Both the position numbers and the translations under genes were made by a program. Of a stretch of 64,000 nucleotides of DNA, positions 17,469-26,189 are shown in pieces. Origin of the DNA: an uncultured Verrucomicrobiota bacterium (GTDB lineage: Bacteria; Verrucomicrobiota; Verrucomicrobiia; Opitutales; Opitutaceae); NCBI GenBank assembly GCA_903904685.1, contig CAIVDS010000045.1:1-64000 (forward strand), written 5' to 3'. Numbering within the stretch: the stretch's first letter is position 1; each line of letters starts with the position of its first letter. The notes under the pieces are model-generated. The model did not search any database. It saw only the letters and a list, made by a program, of their open reading frames with translations, and was not told the origin of the DNA.

Positions 17469-18008
17469 ATGTCACTTCCCCTCGCCACTCTCATTCCCGG
17501 TCTGCTGCTTCTCGCGCTGGGAGTTCTTTTCCTGATCGGTAACTCGGCGATCACGGCGACGTTCAAGGCGCTCCCCCGTTCGCAGCGGGCCGCGTATGTT
17601 TTCTTTGGCATCGGTGCGGCGTGGTTTCTTTACAATGTCTGGCATCTTTCGCCGGCAGATTTTGGCGAATATCGCACGTTGTTGTTTGTCGGCTTTGCGC
17701 TGGTGGCCGCGCTGTCGTTCAAGCTGGTGCCTGATTTTCTGGCTGTGCGAGGACTGTGCGCGCTTGTGCTGCTGGGCGCGTCGCCGCTGCTTTATGCCGC
17801 CTACGGCGAATACTCGCATCCGCAGCGATTATGCATGGTGACGGCGGTTTACATCGCGATCGCGCTGGCGATTTATCTTGGCGCATCGCCGTTCCGTTTG
17901 CGCGATTTTTTCGAGTGGCTCTACCGCGTGCCAGTTCGTTCGCTTGTGTTGGGCGGTGTGCTCGCCGCCTACGGCTTGCTGCTCGTAGGCGTTGCGTTTA
18001 CTTACTGA
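17469..18008 (+). CDS. Hypothetical multi-pass membrane protein
   Basis: A 179-residue protein built almost entirely of hydrophobic helices; about five can be seen (near residues 3-25, 38-58, 66-95, 98-130 and 155-178). No enzymatic motif was recognised. The start ATG follows miaB by 18 bp and the stop is 12 bp before gmk, so it is probably the middle gene of a miaB-X-gmk transcript. The helix ending PRSQRAAYVFFGIGAAWFLY and the C-terminal VLGGVLAAYGLLLVGVAFTY are its clearest features. The function is unknown. Confidence 0.75.
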   Translation: MSLPLATLIPGLLLLALGVLFLIGNSAITATFKALPRSQRAAYVFFGIGAAWFLYNVWHLSPADFGEYRTLLFVGFALVAALSFKLVPDFLAVRGLCALVLLGASPLLYAAYGEYSHPQRLCMVTAVYIAIALAIYLGASPFRLRDFFEWLYRVPVRSLVLGGVLAAYGLLLVGVAFTY

Positions 18009-18020
18009 TCCAATTCCGCT

Positions 18021-18620
18021 GTGACAACCGCCCTCGCCACACCTCCTGTTTTGCTGGTGCTTGCCGGTCCCGCCGGATCGGGCAAGACCACGCTTTGCGA
18101 GCGAATGGTGGCGGAGGTGCCGGGCTTCGAGCGTGTGGTCACGACGACGACGCGTGCGCCGCGCCCCGGGGAGATCAACGGCGTCCACTACCACTTTTTC
18201 TCCCCCGAGGAATTCGATTCCAAGATCGCGGCGGGTGCGTTTCTGGAGTGGGCATGGGTCCATAAAAAAAATCGCTATGGCACGCTCGCCTCGTCGGTGC
18301 TCGATCCGCTTGCGGCGGGTCGCAGCGTGATCATCAACGTTGACGTGCAAGGCGTGGGGAATTTTCGCCAGGCGGCGACGGGAAATCCGCTTCTCGCGAA
18401 GTGCATGGGCACGGTGTTTATCAACGTTCCCATTTCCGAGCTGCGCGTGCGGCTGGGTGGCCGTGGCGAGACCGATGAAGAAATCGCCCGCCGCATGGAG
18501 ACGGCCGAGCGCGAGTTGAAGGAGATCTGCAAATTCGACTTCGTGGTCGAGAGCCACGACAAGGAGCAGGATTTTCAGGCGCTGCTCGCCATCTGGCGAC
18601 AGGTGCAGAGACGCGGGTGA
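18021..18620 (+). CDS. gmk: Guanylate kinase
   Basis: A 199-residue nucleoside monophosphate kinase converting GMP to GDP. P-loop LAGPAGSGKTTLCERM is at residues 14-29. The GMP-binding region (TTTTRAPRPGEINGVHYHFF) and FLEWAWVHKKNRYGT follow, as in the guanylate-kinase family. The lid region VRLGGRGETDEEIARRMETA is present. The start is GTG (GTGACAACC), 12 bp after the preceding stop; the first ATG would lie beyond the P-loop. Length and order of motifs match bacterial Gmk. Confidence 0.95.
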   Translation: MTTALATPPVLLVLAGPAGSGKTTLCERMVAEVPGFERVVTTTTRAPRPGEINGVHYHFFSPEEFDSKIAAGAFLEWAWVHKKNRYGTLASSVLDPLAAGRSVIINVDVQGVGNFRQAATGNPLLAKCMGTVFINVPISELRVRLGGRGETDEEIARRMETAERELKEICKFDFVVESHDKEQDFQALLAIWRQVQRRG

Positions 18621-18736
18621 GAGTAGGGCGATTAACTGACAGGAAATGGGTTAATGATAGATAGAGCAGCCAGTTTTAAACCCCACACAAAGAAAGCATG
18701 GGCGGTTTGGCTTTGTTCGTGGCTGTTAGCCCAATT

Positions 18737-19897
18737 TTACGGGCCAAAAAGCGCATCGTGCATTCCAGGAACCGCGTGCCTTTCCTTTTTATCCCAGTAG
18801 CAAAATCCTGCGTTCCAGTCCCAGATGCACCAGCCGATTTTGAATTCCTCCGCTGCGTGCCGGACCGCGGAATAAAAATTTCTCCGCGATTGTGCGTCCG
18901 CTTTGGTATAAGCGCCAAACTCGCCGAGGTGAACAGGGCGTCCGTAGTAATCGGACCAGGCCCGGATATATTTCAGCTTCCCGGTGAACGCCAGCGGGCC
19001 GCTGGGATTCTTTTCCGTTGGCAGTGTGTTGTAATTTTTTATCCAGTTACGCACCCATGGTTTCAAATCCAACTTCGGATCGGACACCAGCGGCTGGATC
19101 GGCGGACCGGGAAAGACAATGCCGGTTTGTTTCGTGTCTGGTCCGGCCCACGTTGCGCCCTGATGCGTGAAATAAAACGGGTCGTAGCAATGCACCGAAA
19201 CGATGATGTTGTCATCCGGCGGCAGCACTAGATTTTTTAATTCGCCGATGCCGCCCCATTTGCCAGGCTCCACAAAAATCGTCCGGTGCGGATTCGTCTG
19301 GCGGATTTCCGCGATGACCTGCGTGTAAATCGGGTTCATCGCCACCGTCGTGGCGGCGTCATGCGGTTCGTTATCCAGTTCGAATGCGAGCGGCTCGGGA
19401 AAGTTTTTGTAATGTTCCGCGACCTGCTGCCAGATTTTTAGAAATGCTTCCGTGGTGGCTACCGGGCCTTTGTCCAGCTCGTCGAAATGATGGATATTGA
19501 TCATCACGGCCAGTTGGTTGTTGAGCGCGTTGGTTACCACCAAATCCACACAGGCGAAAATCCCCGGCGACAGCTTGAAGTCCGGTGCCGGCCCGGCGTA
19601 ATGATGCCAGCCGACTGGCACGCGCACATGGTCGAAACCTTCGCGCTTCATCGCGACTAGTTCGTCCGCCGAAAAGGTGCCGCCCCAGTTTTGGCCTGGC
19701 GGAACTTCGAGGTAATTGCCCAGATTTGCGCCATGCCGGAAAAGTTTCGCTGCGCGATAGGCCGGGGTGTCGTGGTTGGCGAACGGCTTCATCTCAGGTG
19801 GATTCGCCGGTGTGAAAGCCGATTCATCGGTCGATTGCGCCGAAAGTCTGGTGCAAAGTACAACGGCCGCGATGAGAATACAGGGAATATTTTTCAT
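18737..19897 (-). CDS. Secreted glycoside hydrolase family 5 protein
   Basis: A 386-residue exported TIM-barrel enzyme. The signal peptide is about residues 1-20 (IPCILIAAVVLCTRLSAQS). GH5 landmarks are GANLGNYLEVP, FDHVRVPVGWHHY, VMINIHHFDEL, the acid/base motif FELDNEPH (Glu near residue 177), VSVHCYDPFYFTHQG and the nucleophile HLGEFGAY (Glu near 322), then IGWCIWDWNAGF. All expected catalytic positions are present, so it should cleave a beta-glucan or beta-mannan type polysaccharide in the periplasm or outside. No carbohydrate-binding module is attached. It stands alone, facing gmk convergently. Confidence 0.9.
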   Translation of the reverse strand: MKNIPCILIAAVVLCTRLSAQSTDESAFTPANPPEMKPFANHDTPAYRAAKLFRHGANLGNYLEVPPGQNWGGTFSADELVAMKREGFDHVRVPVGWHHYAGPAPDFKLSPGIFACVDLVVTNALNNQLAVMINIHHFDELDKGPVATTEAFLKIWQQVAEHYKNFPEPLAFELDNEPHDAATTVAMNPIYTQVIAEIRQTNPHRTIFVEPGKWGGIGELKNLVLPPDDNIIVSVHCYDPFYFTHQGATWAGPDTKQTGIVFPGPPIQPLVSDPKLDLKPWVRNWIKNYNTLPTEKNPSGPLAFTGKLKYIRAWSDYYGRPVHLGEFGAYTKADAQSRRNFYSAVRHAAEEFKIGWCIWDWNAGFCYWDKKERHAVPGMHDALFGP

Positions 19898-20155
19898 TTG
19901 TTTACCGTCACTTTCAGTTCGTTCTACGCCAATGTGATGGCTGTCGGCAACTCCGCATACGTCTTGTCGTGGTCGTAGTGGTGGGTGAGGCGAGTGGGGA
20001 ATGTCCGGTCCGCGTTGATGCGTCGCTGATGAGTGAACCGATGCGAAAGCTACAGGATTTTAACCGAGGTGGTGGTGGCTTGCATGGGCATGGGTGGAAA
20101 CCCCAGCGACTGTTGCGCTTGACTTTGGTGGTCTGTTGTCAACCGTTTTCATCTA

Positions 20156-21115
20156 ATGAAAACATCAAATCGGCTCATTTGTGTTTTTGCGGTAGTCGTC
20201 GGTTTGCCTGCGGCAAGCCTTTTGGGATCATCGTATAACTCCGACTATGTCGGAAGTTCCCCGCTTAGCGGCGCTGGTGATGCCGCCATGGATAATTATC
20301 AGTCTGGCGGCCAATTGACTAGTGATGAGCTTGCCCAGCAGTTTGGGTCGGACTCTTTGGCTGTTCCTTCCGGCACGTCCACATCATCCACACCATCGAG
20401 TACAGCGAACGTTGGCACGCAGCAACAGATGGGCGTAGAAGTGGGTGGTGGATCGTATACGGTTAATGGTCAGAAGGCCGAACTGTATACGGTCAAAATT
20501 CCCTACAGTCGCAGACTTGACGAACGCGGCACGCTGGAACTCACCCTGCCGATTTCCTATACGGTGTATGACAAAGCCCTTTTTGGTTTTAAAGACGCCA
20601 AGGCCTACGGGGCCGGGATCAATGTCGGTTATGCCTGGCAGGCTTTCCTTAAGAAAGACAACGTGCCATATCGCTGGAAAATTACGCCTTCGATGGGATT
20701 ATATTACCGCGATTCCTCCGACCTTAACGAGGGTGCGTGGGTGATCAACGCCGGCTTATCCAGCTCGTTTGCCTGGCAGTTTTCTCCTGGTTGGGTGATC
20801 AATATAGGGAATGGTATCTCGTTTGCCTGGAATAATAGCATTAAGAACTACCCCGATCCAATTCGTGATAATCAGCAGACGCTGAAGAACGGCATTCACC
20901 TTTACCGTATGCTCGCTCGCTGGACGATTTACGCTTATATGATTGATACCGAAGCTTTGAATCCTGCGATTGTGGATTCTTATCAGACTTACGGTATTGG
21001 CGCAGGCTACAAGCTGACCAAGACCCGCACTCTGAAGGCTACCCTGCTCGATGAACAAGGGAATGGCAGCTACAAGTCGGTGCGTTTCACGTTGGGCACC
21101 AGTTGGCAATTCTAA
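20156..21115 (+). CDS. Predicted outer-membrane beta-barrel protein, unknown function
   Basis: A 319-residue exported protein. The signal is about 1-24 (LICVFAVVVGLPAASLLGSS), followed by a Ser/Gly/Thr-rich linker to about residue 90. The remainder is amphipathic strand-turn repeats rich in aromatic residues (GTLELTLPISYTVYDKA, YRWKITPSMGLYYRD, SFAWQFSPGWVINIG) and ends in the barrel-type terminal Phe (TLGTSWQF). No family was recognised. The gene is 24 bp upstream of a DUF481-like outer-membrane gene and probably co-transcribed with it. The region 19898-20155 upstream holds no recognisable gene. Confidence 0.7.
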   Translation: MKTSNRLICVFAVVVGLPAASLLGSSYNSDYVGSSPLSGAGDAAMDNYQSGGQLTSDELAQQFGSDSLAVPSGTSTSSTPSSTANVGTQQQMGVEVGGGSYTVNGQKAELYTVKIPYSRRLDERGTLELTLPISYTVYDKALFGFKDAKAYGAGINVGYAWQAFLKKDNVPYRWKITPSMGLYYRDSSDLNEGAWVINAGLSSSFAWQFSPGWVINIGNGISFAWNNSIKNYPDPIRDNQQTLKNGIHLYRMLARWTIYAYMIDTEALNPAIVDSYQTYGIGAGYKLTKTRTLKATLLDEQGNGSYKSVRFTLGTSWQF

Positions 21116-21139
21116 CTGCGTCGGGGGGGAATGTTGTTT

Positions 21140-22144
21140 ATGCGTATTATCACCACTCGCTGGTGGATCGTGATAGGACTGAGTTTGACCTGCCTCTGCG
21201 GGCTTGCTGCGACCGATGCACTTGAGAGCACGCACAGACTTGAGCTCGCCAACGGCGAGGTGCTCGTGGGGGCTTTTGTGTCGGACGACGCGTCGGTGAT
21301 TGTATTCCGTTCGCAGACTTGGGGCGAGTTGCGGGTGCCCAAGGTCGGCACGCATCTGAGCGTGATCGCGGCTTCCTCGGCTGAACCGGCGGCGCAGGCG
21401 CCCGGCTGGGTGAAGGCGCAGCCTGTTGCTAAGACAGCGTCGGCGGCACCGACGTCGGGTTCTGCCGCGGTCAAGTCCGCGCCGCCGGAGATCAAGTGGA
21501 AGAAGTCGCTGGAGGCCGGTTATAACTATCAGTCTCGAGGTTCGCTTGTCTCAACCACCTCGACTTATGTGCGTGCGGAGGTGTCGCGGACAACACCCAC
21601 TGGGTTGGTCTCGTTGGACGGGCGCTATCTCTACGGCGAGCAGAATTCGGCGAGAAATACCGACAAGCTCGATTTGAATTTCAAACTGCGGGAGCAATTC
21701 CGTGGCCGACTCGATATCCGCAACGATCTGAGCTACGGCTACGATTACCTTAAGGAGCTGTCCCATGAGTTTCAGGATGTGCTTGGGGTTACCTATACGG
21801 TCTTCAAGACGCCGCGCATCTATTACATGATCGGGCCGGGCTTTGCCGTTCAGTATGCTGAGCCGAAGCTGGGTGACAGCGGCGTCAAGTATCTGGGCGA
21901 TGTTTCTCATGAGTTTTTTTGGCAGATCATCAACCGGGTGAGTTTTAAAAACACCGCTAGCTACCTTTTCAGTCCCGATAATACGCAAGACTACCGTTTG
22001 TGTGTGAATTCAGTCTTGTCCGGGCAAATCACCGAGCATGTGAGCGTTAATTTGCGCTACGAATACGAGTTCGAAGCAATCCGTCCGGTAGCGGATGGGC
22101 GTTCCGACCACCGTATATTTACCACCTTGGGCTATACGTTTTAA
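21140..22144 (+). CDS. DUF481 (YdiY-like) outer-membrane protein
   Basis: A 334-residue exported protein. The signal peptide ends near LCGLAATDA. A short SH3-like/DUF4160-like N-terminal segment follows (HRLELANGEVLVGAFVSDDA through ELRVPK), and then, from about residue 118, a DUF481 barrel (KSLEAGYNYQSRGSLVST, LDLNFKLREQFRGRLDIRND, YYMIGPGFAVQYAE), ending in the aromatic residue of FTTLGYTF. The ATG at 21140 is chosen because a purine-rich GGGGGGA lies about 9 bp upstream; the ATG at 21131 would leave no spacing. The last 4 bp overlap the convergent TrmH-type gene. Confidence 0.78.
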   Translation: MRIITTRWWIVIGLSLTCLCGLAATDALESTHRLELANGEVLVGAFVSDDASVIVFRSQTWGELRVPKVGTHLSVIAASSAEPAAQAPGWVKAQPVAKTASAAPTSGSAAVKSAPPEIKWKKSLEAGYNYQSRGSLVSTTSTYVRAEVSRTTPTGLVSLDGRYLYGEQNSARNTDKLDLNFKLREQFRGRLDIRNDLSYGYDYLKELSHEFQDVLGVTYTVFKTPRIYYMIGPGFAVQYAEPKLGDSGVKYLGDVSHEFFWQIINRVSFKNTASYLFSPDNTQDYRLCVNSVLSGQITEHVSVNLRYEYEFEAIRPVADGRSDHRIFTTLGYTF

Positions 22145-22881
22145 ACGCCGCGCCCCGTCAGCGCGCGCCGCAGGTTGTCGCATACGATGGCAGCGGCGAC
22201 GCCTGCGTTGAGCGATTCGGCTCTGCCATATCGTGGGATCGTGACGAAGCGCGTAACCAACTTTCGCGCGGCTTCCGAGAGGCCGCGGCCTTCACTGCCA
22301 ATTACCACCACGGCGTCGTATAGTGCGGAGATCGAGTGAATATCTTCGCCTCCAAGATCACAGCCGAGCACCGGTATGTCGGCGGTAGTGAGCACGGCGG
22401 GCAGATCTGCGGTGAAAGTCTTCACGCGGGCGAATGAGCCCATGCTGGCGTTGATCACTTTTTGCGAAAACAGGTCGGCGCAGTCGGGTGAGAGCAATAC
22501 GCGGTCAAACGCGAACCAATCGGCCACACGCAGGAGCGTGCCCACGTTGCCAGGATCCTGAATGCCGTCGAGCGCGAGAGTGAGGCCGCGCGTGAATTCG
22601 TCCGCCTTTGCCACTGATCGCACGATGCGGCCTACCGCAAAAATTTCAGAAGGAGTTGGCAGGTGGCTGATACGCGCCATCTCCGCGGTGGTTATCTCGA
22701 TGGATCGCGCGCTGGTCGGCCCAGCCCATGCAGGTGCAGTATAAAATTCGACGAATGTCGTGCCGACGGCGAGCAGTTCAGCGATGACCTTGGGATTCTC
22801 GACGACGTAAAGGCCCTCCGCTTCGCGGTGTTTTTTTTCGCGCAGGGAGCACAGTCGGGTGATCTGGGCCTTGGTTAGCAT
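22141..22881 (-). CDS. TrmH/SpoU family RNA 2'-O-methyltransferase
   Basis: A 246-residue RNA methyltransferase with the deep trefoil-knot SPOUT fold. N-terminal substrate-binding region: ITRLCSLREKKHREAEGLYVVENPKVI. SPOUT motifs: LALDGIQDPGNVGTLLRVAD (motif 1), VVIGSEGRGLSEAARKL (motif 2) and VTIPRYGRAESLNAGVAAAI (motif 3). All SAM-binding positions are present. It probably methylates rRNA or tRNA ribose; the target cannot be set from sequence. It diverges from the LapA-like gene and converges with the DUF481 gene. Confidence 0.9.
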   Translation of the reverse strand: MLTKAQITRLCSLREKKHREAEGLYVVENPKVIAELLAVGTTFVEFYTAPAWAGPTSARSIEITTAEMARISHLPTPSEIFAVGRIVRSVAKADEFTRGLTLALDGIQDPGNVGTLLRVADWFAFDRVLLSPDCADLFSQKVINASMGSFARVKTFTADLPAVLTTADIPVLGCDLGGEDIHSISALYDAVVVIGSEGRGLSEAARKLVTRFVTIPRYGRAESLNAGVAAAIVCDNLRRALTGRGV

Positions 22882-22991
22882 CCGGCGAGCAAGAGCCGCT
22901 GCGCCCCGGAAGGCAATTTCAGGAAACGTTTTGTTTTTGCTCTCGTCCGTTCTCGCTGCGATGTCTTTAGGCGAACCTTCTCGACTTCCCT

Positions 22992-23234
22992 ATGAACGCA
23001 AAAATATTTTTTCGCACTCTGGGTTTCCTGCTTATTCTTTTACTGGTGATCCTGATCAGCACGGAGAACATCCAGCAGATTGACTTCCACTTCTCTCTCC
23101 TGCGCGACAAGCCGGTCCGTGCACCGGCGGCTTTCGTGTATTTCGCGCTGTTTGCAGTCGGTGTTGTGGGGGGCACTCTTTTGCACGGTGGCGGCTCCGG
23201 AGGAGCAGCCGGTTCTTCCAGGAGCAAAAAATAA
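22992..23234 (+). CDS. Small LapA-like (DUF1049) membrane protein
   Basis: An 80-residue protein with two membrane helices (residues 8-25, LGFLLILLLVILISTENI, and about 50-65, FVYFALFAVGVVGGTLLHG). They are separated by a short polar loop containing VDFHFSLLRDKPVRAPAA-like spacing. The layout, including the helix-Q-I-D/D-F-H-F step after helix one, resembles LapA/DUF1049 proteins linked to lipopolysaccharide assembly. A glycine/serine-rich basic tail ends it. It starts 110 bp from the divergent TrmH gene and 42 bp before the next plus-strand gene, which may be co-transcribed. Confidence 0.7.
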   Translation: MNAKIFFRTLGFLLILLLVILISTENIQQIDFHFSLLRDKPVRAPAAFVYFALFAVGVVGGTLLHGGGSGGAAGSSRSKK

Positions 23235-23276
23235 CCGCCCGCTTGCGCCTCGTCGTTTCCTTAACCCAACCTTCAC

Positions 23277-24482
23277 ATGAAACGCATCGCTTCCGTCTGT
23301 CTGGTGCTTGTCCTTTTCGCCGCCCCTCTCCAGGCCGTCGCGTCGGATTCCCTCTCTGCGCCCGTTGTGGATAAATCGCCGGCATCTCCCGTCGCGCATG
23401 CGGTCAGCACGGTGACCGGCATCGCCATCTCCCCGTTGCTTGGCACGGGCGCGTATGGCGCCTACCAGTGGTATGCCGCTAAGACATCCGAGCAGAAGGC
23501 GGCGTTGCCATGGTATGCGCAGACTGCTTTTTGGCTGCCCGCGTTGCTTCTCGTAGGGGCCTGCGCCGCCAAGGACAGTCTTGGTGCTGTTCTCCCTCCC
23601 GGGATGAAGAAGCCTCTCGATGTTCTCGAAACTATCGAAAACAAAGCCACCGGCCTTGTCGCCGCCGGCGCGGTCGTGCCGTTCACGATGGGTACGCTGT
23701 CGAAGATGATTGCCGATTATCACGTCGCGCATCCGGTGATGCCCTCGTCTGGGCTCGCGACCATCCTGCTCGGGTCCATCGACTGGTCGTGGTTGCTCAA
23801 CATCCTCACCGTCCCCCTCGGCATCGCGGTCTTCGCGCTGGTGTGGATGGCTTCGCACGCGATCAACGTTCTTATCCTTCTCAGCCCATGGGGGGCGATT
23901 GATGCCGCGCTCAAGGGCGCTCGTACCGCCCTGCTTGGGCTCATCACAATCACCGCCACGCTCAATCCTTGGCTGAGTGCGATCCTTTCGCTCGTCGTCA
24001 TTGTGATTGCCTATTTTGTTGCCGGTTGGGCCTTCCGTCTCACCGTCTTCGGCTCGATTTTTTCATGGGAATTCCTCACCGGACGGAAGACCCGGTTCAC
24101 TCCGGGTCAGAGCGAAAACAAACTCTTTTCCGGTGCCCGGCTGACAAAAGACAATGTGCCGGTGCGCAGTTATGGTCGCCTCCTCAACGAGCCTGAAAGC
24201 GGGAAATTGACCTTTGCCTATAAGCCTTGGCTCATCCTTGCCGAGCGCACCGTCACGGTGTCGCTGTCCTCGCCTTCCGTGGGCAAGGGATTCTTTTTCT
24301 CAACGATTCGTGACGGCGATCGTACCGCCTTTATCCTTCCGCCGCGTTACCGCGGCCACGAGGATGCCGTCGCTCGCATTTACCATCTTTCAGGCGGTGT
24401 GCAGGATGCCGGCCTGCTCAAGGCCTGGGGTTCCATAAAAGAGCTTTTCGGTGGCAGCGCGGCCAAGGCGCAGGTGACGTAA
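23277..24482 (+). CDS. Exported multi-pass membrane protein of unknown function
   Basis: A 401-residue protein with a signal-like N-terminus (IASVCLVLVLFAAPLQAVAS). Several hydrophobic helices follow (about residues 78-98, 120-140, 160-205 and 215-262, the last pair LLGLITITATLNPWLSAILS and LVVIVIAYFVAGWAFR). A soluble C-terminal portion of about 140 residues with beta character follows (LAERTVTVSLSSPSVGKGFF, DGDRTAFILPPRYRGHEDAV). No motif or family was recognised. Its codon use matches the surrounding chromosome, so it is not an obvious insertion. It is likely co-transcribed with the LapA-like gene. Confidence 0.7.
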   Translation: MKRIASVCLVLVLFAAPLQAVASDSLSAPVVDKSPASPVAHAVSTVTGIAISPLLGTGAYGAYQWYAAKTSEQKAALPWYAQTAFWLPALLLVGACAAKDSLGAVLPPGMKKPLDVLETIENKATGLVAAGAVVPFTMGTLSKMIADYHVAHPVMPSSGLATILLGSIDWSWLLNILTVPLGIAVFALVWMASHAINVLILLSPWGAIDAALKGARTALLGLITITATLNPWLSAILSLVVIVIAYFVAGWAFRLTVFGSIFSWEFLTGRKTRFTPGQSENKLFSGARLTKDNVPVRSYGRLLNEPESGKLTFAYKPWLILAERTVTVSLSSPSVGKGFFFSTIRDGDRTAFILPPRYRGHEDAVARIYHLSGGVQDAGLLKAWGSIKELFGGSAAKAQVT

Positions 24483-24915
24483 AACCACGGCAAATCTACC
24501 TAGATGCGCCTTAATCCCGGTATCACGAACCGATGGCTCATTTAAACGCTCAGGGCTTTTCGTTTCCGCTTCTTGGCCTGATGGTCGCGAGGAGTGCTCT
24601 ACGACCAATTTCAAAACTTGAGAACGCATTTGCTGCTGATTAGCATATGGGCTGCAGCCTGTTTTATTAAGAACGGCGTGAGGTTGCCTCAAATTGGCGG
24701 ACACGAGTTGAGCTTTTAGGAAAGACTCAACGACGACAGCAAAGAAACAGCTTGGGCAACGCCGCGGAGCTATGACGAGGCGTTCAAGTTAGAAGCGGAA
24801 CGCCTGTGGCAGGGTGGTGGCGTCATCGACAGCAAGATGGTCGTCAGGGCAACGCCCATGCCCAGAAGCGTGAAGAAAATCTGGGCGGGTAGTTTTGATG
24901 GAGACGGGTTTTATT
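24483..24915. other. Gene-poor, decayed stretch
   Basis: More than 430 bp without a convincing gene between the membrane-protein gene and the convergent beta-lactamase-like gene. It is more AT-rich than its surroundings and shows only short frames in both directions. A possible IS3-type OrfA fragment lies near its right end, and a roughly 10-bp interrupted hairpin (24707-24731) could be an element end. The rest cannot be assigned. Confidence 0.5.
24762..24836 (+). pseudogene. Possible IS3-type OrfA fragment
   Basis: A short frame reads RSYDEAFKLEAERLWQGGG, similar to the N-terminal RxYxxxFKxEAVxL signature that opens many IS3-family OrfA transposases. There is no start codon, no helix-turn-helix and no continuation, so at most a scrap of an old element remains. 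The match rests on about 15 positions and could be chance. Confidence 0.3.
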
Positions 24916-26124
24916 TCACCTGAATTTTAGCCAGCCATATTCCTTGGCGATGCACAGGATGATCTCGTCGGGAATTGATTCCCCCTTGCGGTCGTTGTAG
25001 AGCACCACGGCACCCTGCCTCGTCTCGACGGTGCCAGTGAACTGCGCCTGAAATCCGGCGTTGGTTCCGCTCGCGCGGAAAATCGCGTTGGGCTGGCCTG
25101 GTTTTTCCAGAACCAAACCCAGGCCCATCGTCTTCCATTGGCTGCCCGGGACGAGGGTCAGCATCTTGTCGACCGCGTCCTTGGAAAGGATCTTGGTCGA
25201 ACGGCCGGCGTAGGTGTCCTGAACATCCATGATGAACCGAGCGAGGTCCTCCGCATTGGTCCATAAACCGGCGGGAGCCTTTTCGGGGTAATTATTCCAT
25301 CCCCAAGGCAGATACTCAAACTTGCCGCTTTTCGCCATCGCGTCGTTCCAAGGGCCGAAGGCATGCGCGGCCAGCGCCACTTTGTCGGCCGGCAATGGGC
25401 ACTCAAAGGTGCTGTTCACCATGCCGAGCGGCTTGAACACCGTATCGCGCATGTAGTCCTCAAAGGATTGGCCGGACACATCGATGAGCAGTTGCTGGAT
25501 GATGCAGTAGCCGCCGCCCGAGTATTCCGTTTTGGTCCCGGGAACCCAGTTAACCCGGATGGGCGGCGTGGTGGCGGGCGGCTTGCCATTGAGAATATCA
25601 AGCAGGGATGGAATGGGTTCGCCCTGATGATAGCCCCAGAAGCCGCCGATATTGATCCCGCCCATGTGTGCGATCAGTCGGCGCAATGTGACTTTCTCAA
25701 CCTTGGTCAGTTCACTTTCAGGAACCTTCCACGACGTCAGTTTCGTGTTCACGTCGTCGTCCAGAACAAGGCGCTTTTCATCCACCAAATGAAGGGCTCC
25801 GACCGCCGTGAAAACTTTACTGATCGACGCCGCTTGGAACAACGTGCGTGGCGTCACCGGAATCTTACCGTCCGCATCCGCAAATCCATACCCTTTTACT
25901 TTCACGATCTTTCCCCCGTCAACAATCGCGATGCTCATCGCCTTAATTCCCGATTTCGCCATCGACTGGATGATGTAGTCGTCGATTTTGTCCGTCACCG
26001 GCGGAGCAGGGACACTTTGGGTGGCGGGAGGCGAACTTGTGGTTTCCGCAGCACGAGACGAACTCAGCAGGACAGAGCCCTGCGAGAGGAGAAGGGCCAT
26101 GATCAGGATCGGGGTCGTTTTCAT
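24916..26124 (-). CDS. Exported serine hydrolase, class C beta-lactamase fold
   Basis: A 402-residue protein with a signal peptide (ILIMALLLSQGSVLLSSSRA). The beta-lactamase/transpeptidase-like fold shows the nucleophile motif SISK (in FQAASISKVFTAVGALHLVD, Ser near residue 97) and a Tyr motif in TEYSGGGYCIIQQLLID. The third motif is not the KTG of penicillin binders; GTNAGFQAQFTG occupies the region. It is more like EstB-type esterases, D-aminopeptidases or FmtA-like proteins than a true lactamase. It is monocistronic, AT-richer than neighbours, and ends 66 bp before the MoxR gene's stop on the same strand, outside the giant operon's packing. Confidence 0.82.
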   Translation of the reverse strand: MKTTPILIMALLLSQGSVLLSSSRAAETTSSPPATQSVPAPPVTDKIDDYIIQSMAKSGIKAMSIAIVDGGKIVKVKGYGFADADGKIPVTPRTLFQAASISKVFTAVGALHLVDEKRLVLDDDVNTKLTSWKVPESELTKVEKVTLRRLIAHMGGINIGGFWGYHQGEPIPSLLDILNGKPPATTPPIRVNWVPGTKTEYSGGGYCIIQQLLIDVSGQSFEDYMRDTVFKPLGMVNSTFECPLPADKVALAAHAFGPWNDAMAKSGKFEYLPWGWNNYPEKAPAGLWTNAEDLARFIMDVQDTYAGRSTKILSKDAVDKMLTLVPGSQWKTMGLGLVLEKPGQPNAIFRASGTNAGFQAQFTGTVETRQGAVVLYNDRKGESIPDEIILCIAKEYGWLKFR

Positions 26125-26189
26125 ATTGAGGAGGAGTAAACTGAAAAGCCGCCGCGTCCTAAAACGCGGCGGCTCTTTTGCGCCTTGGC

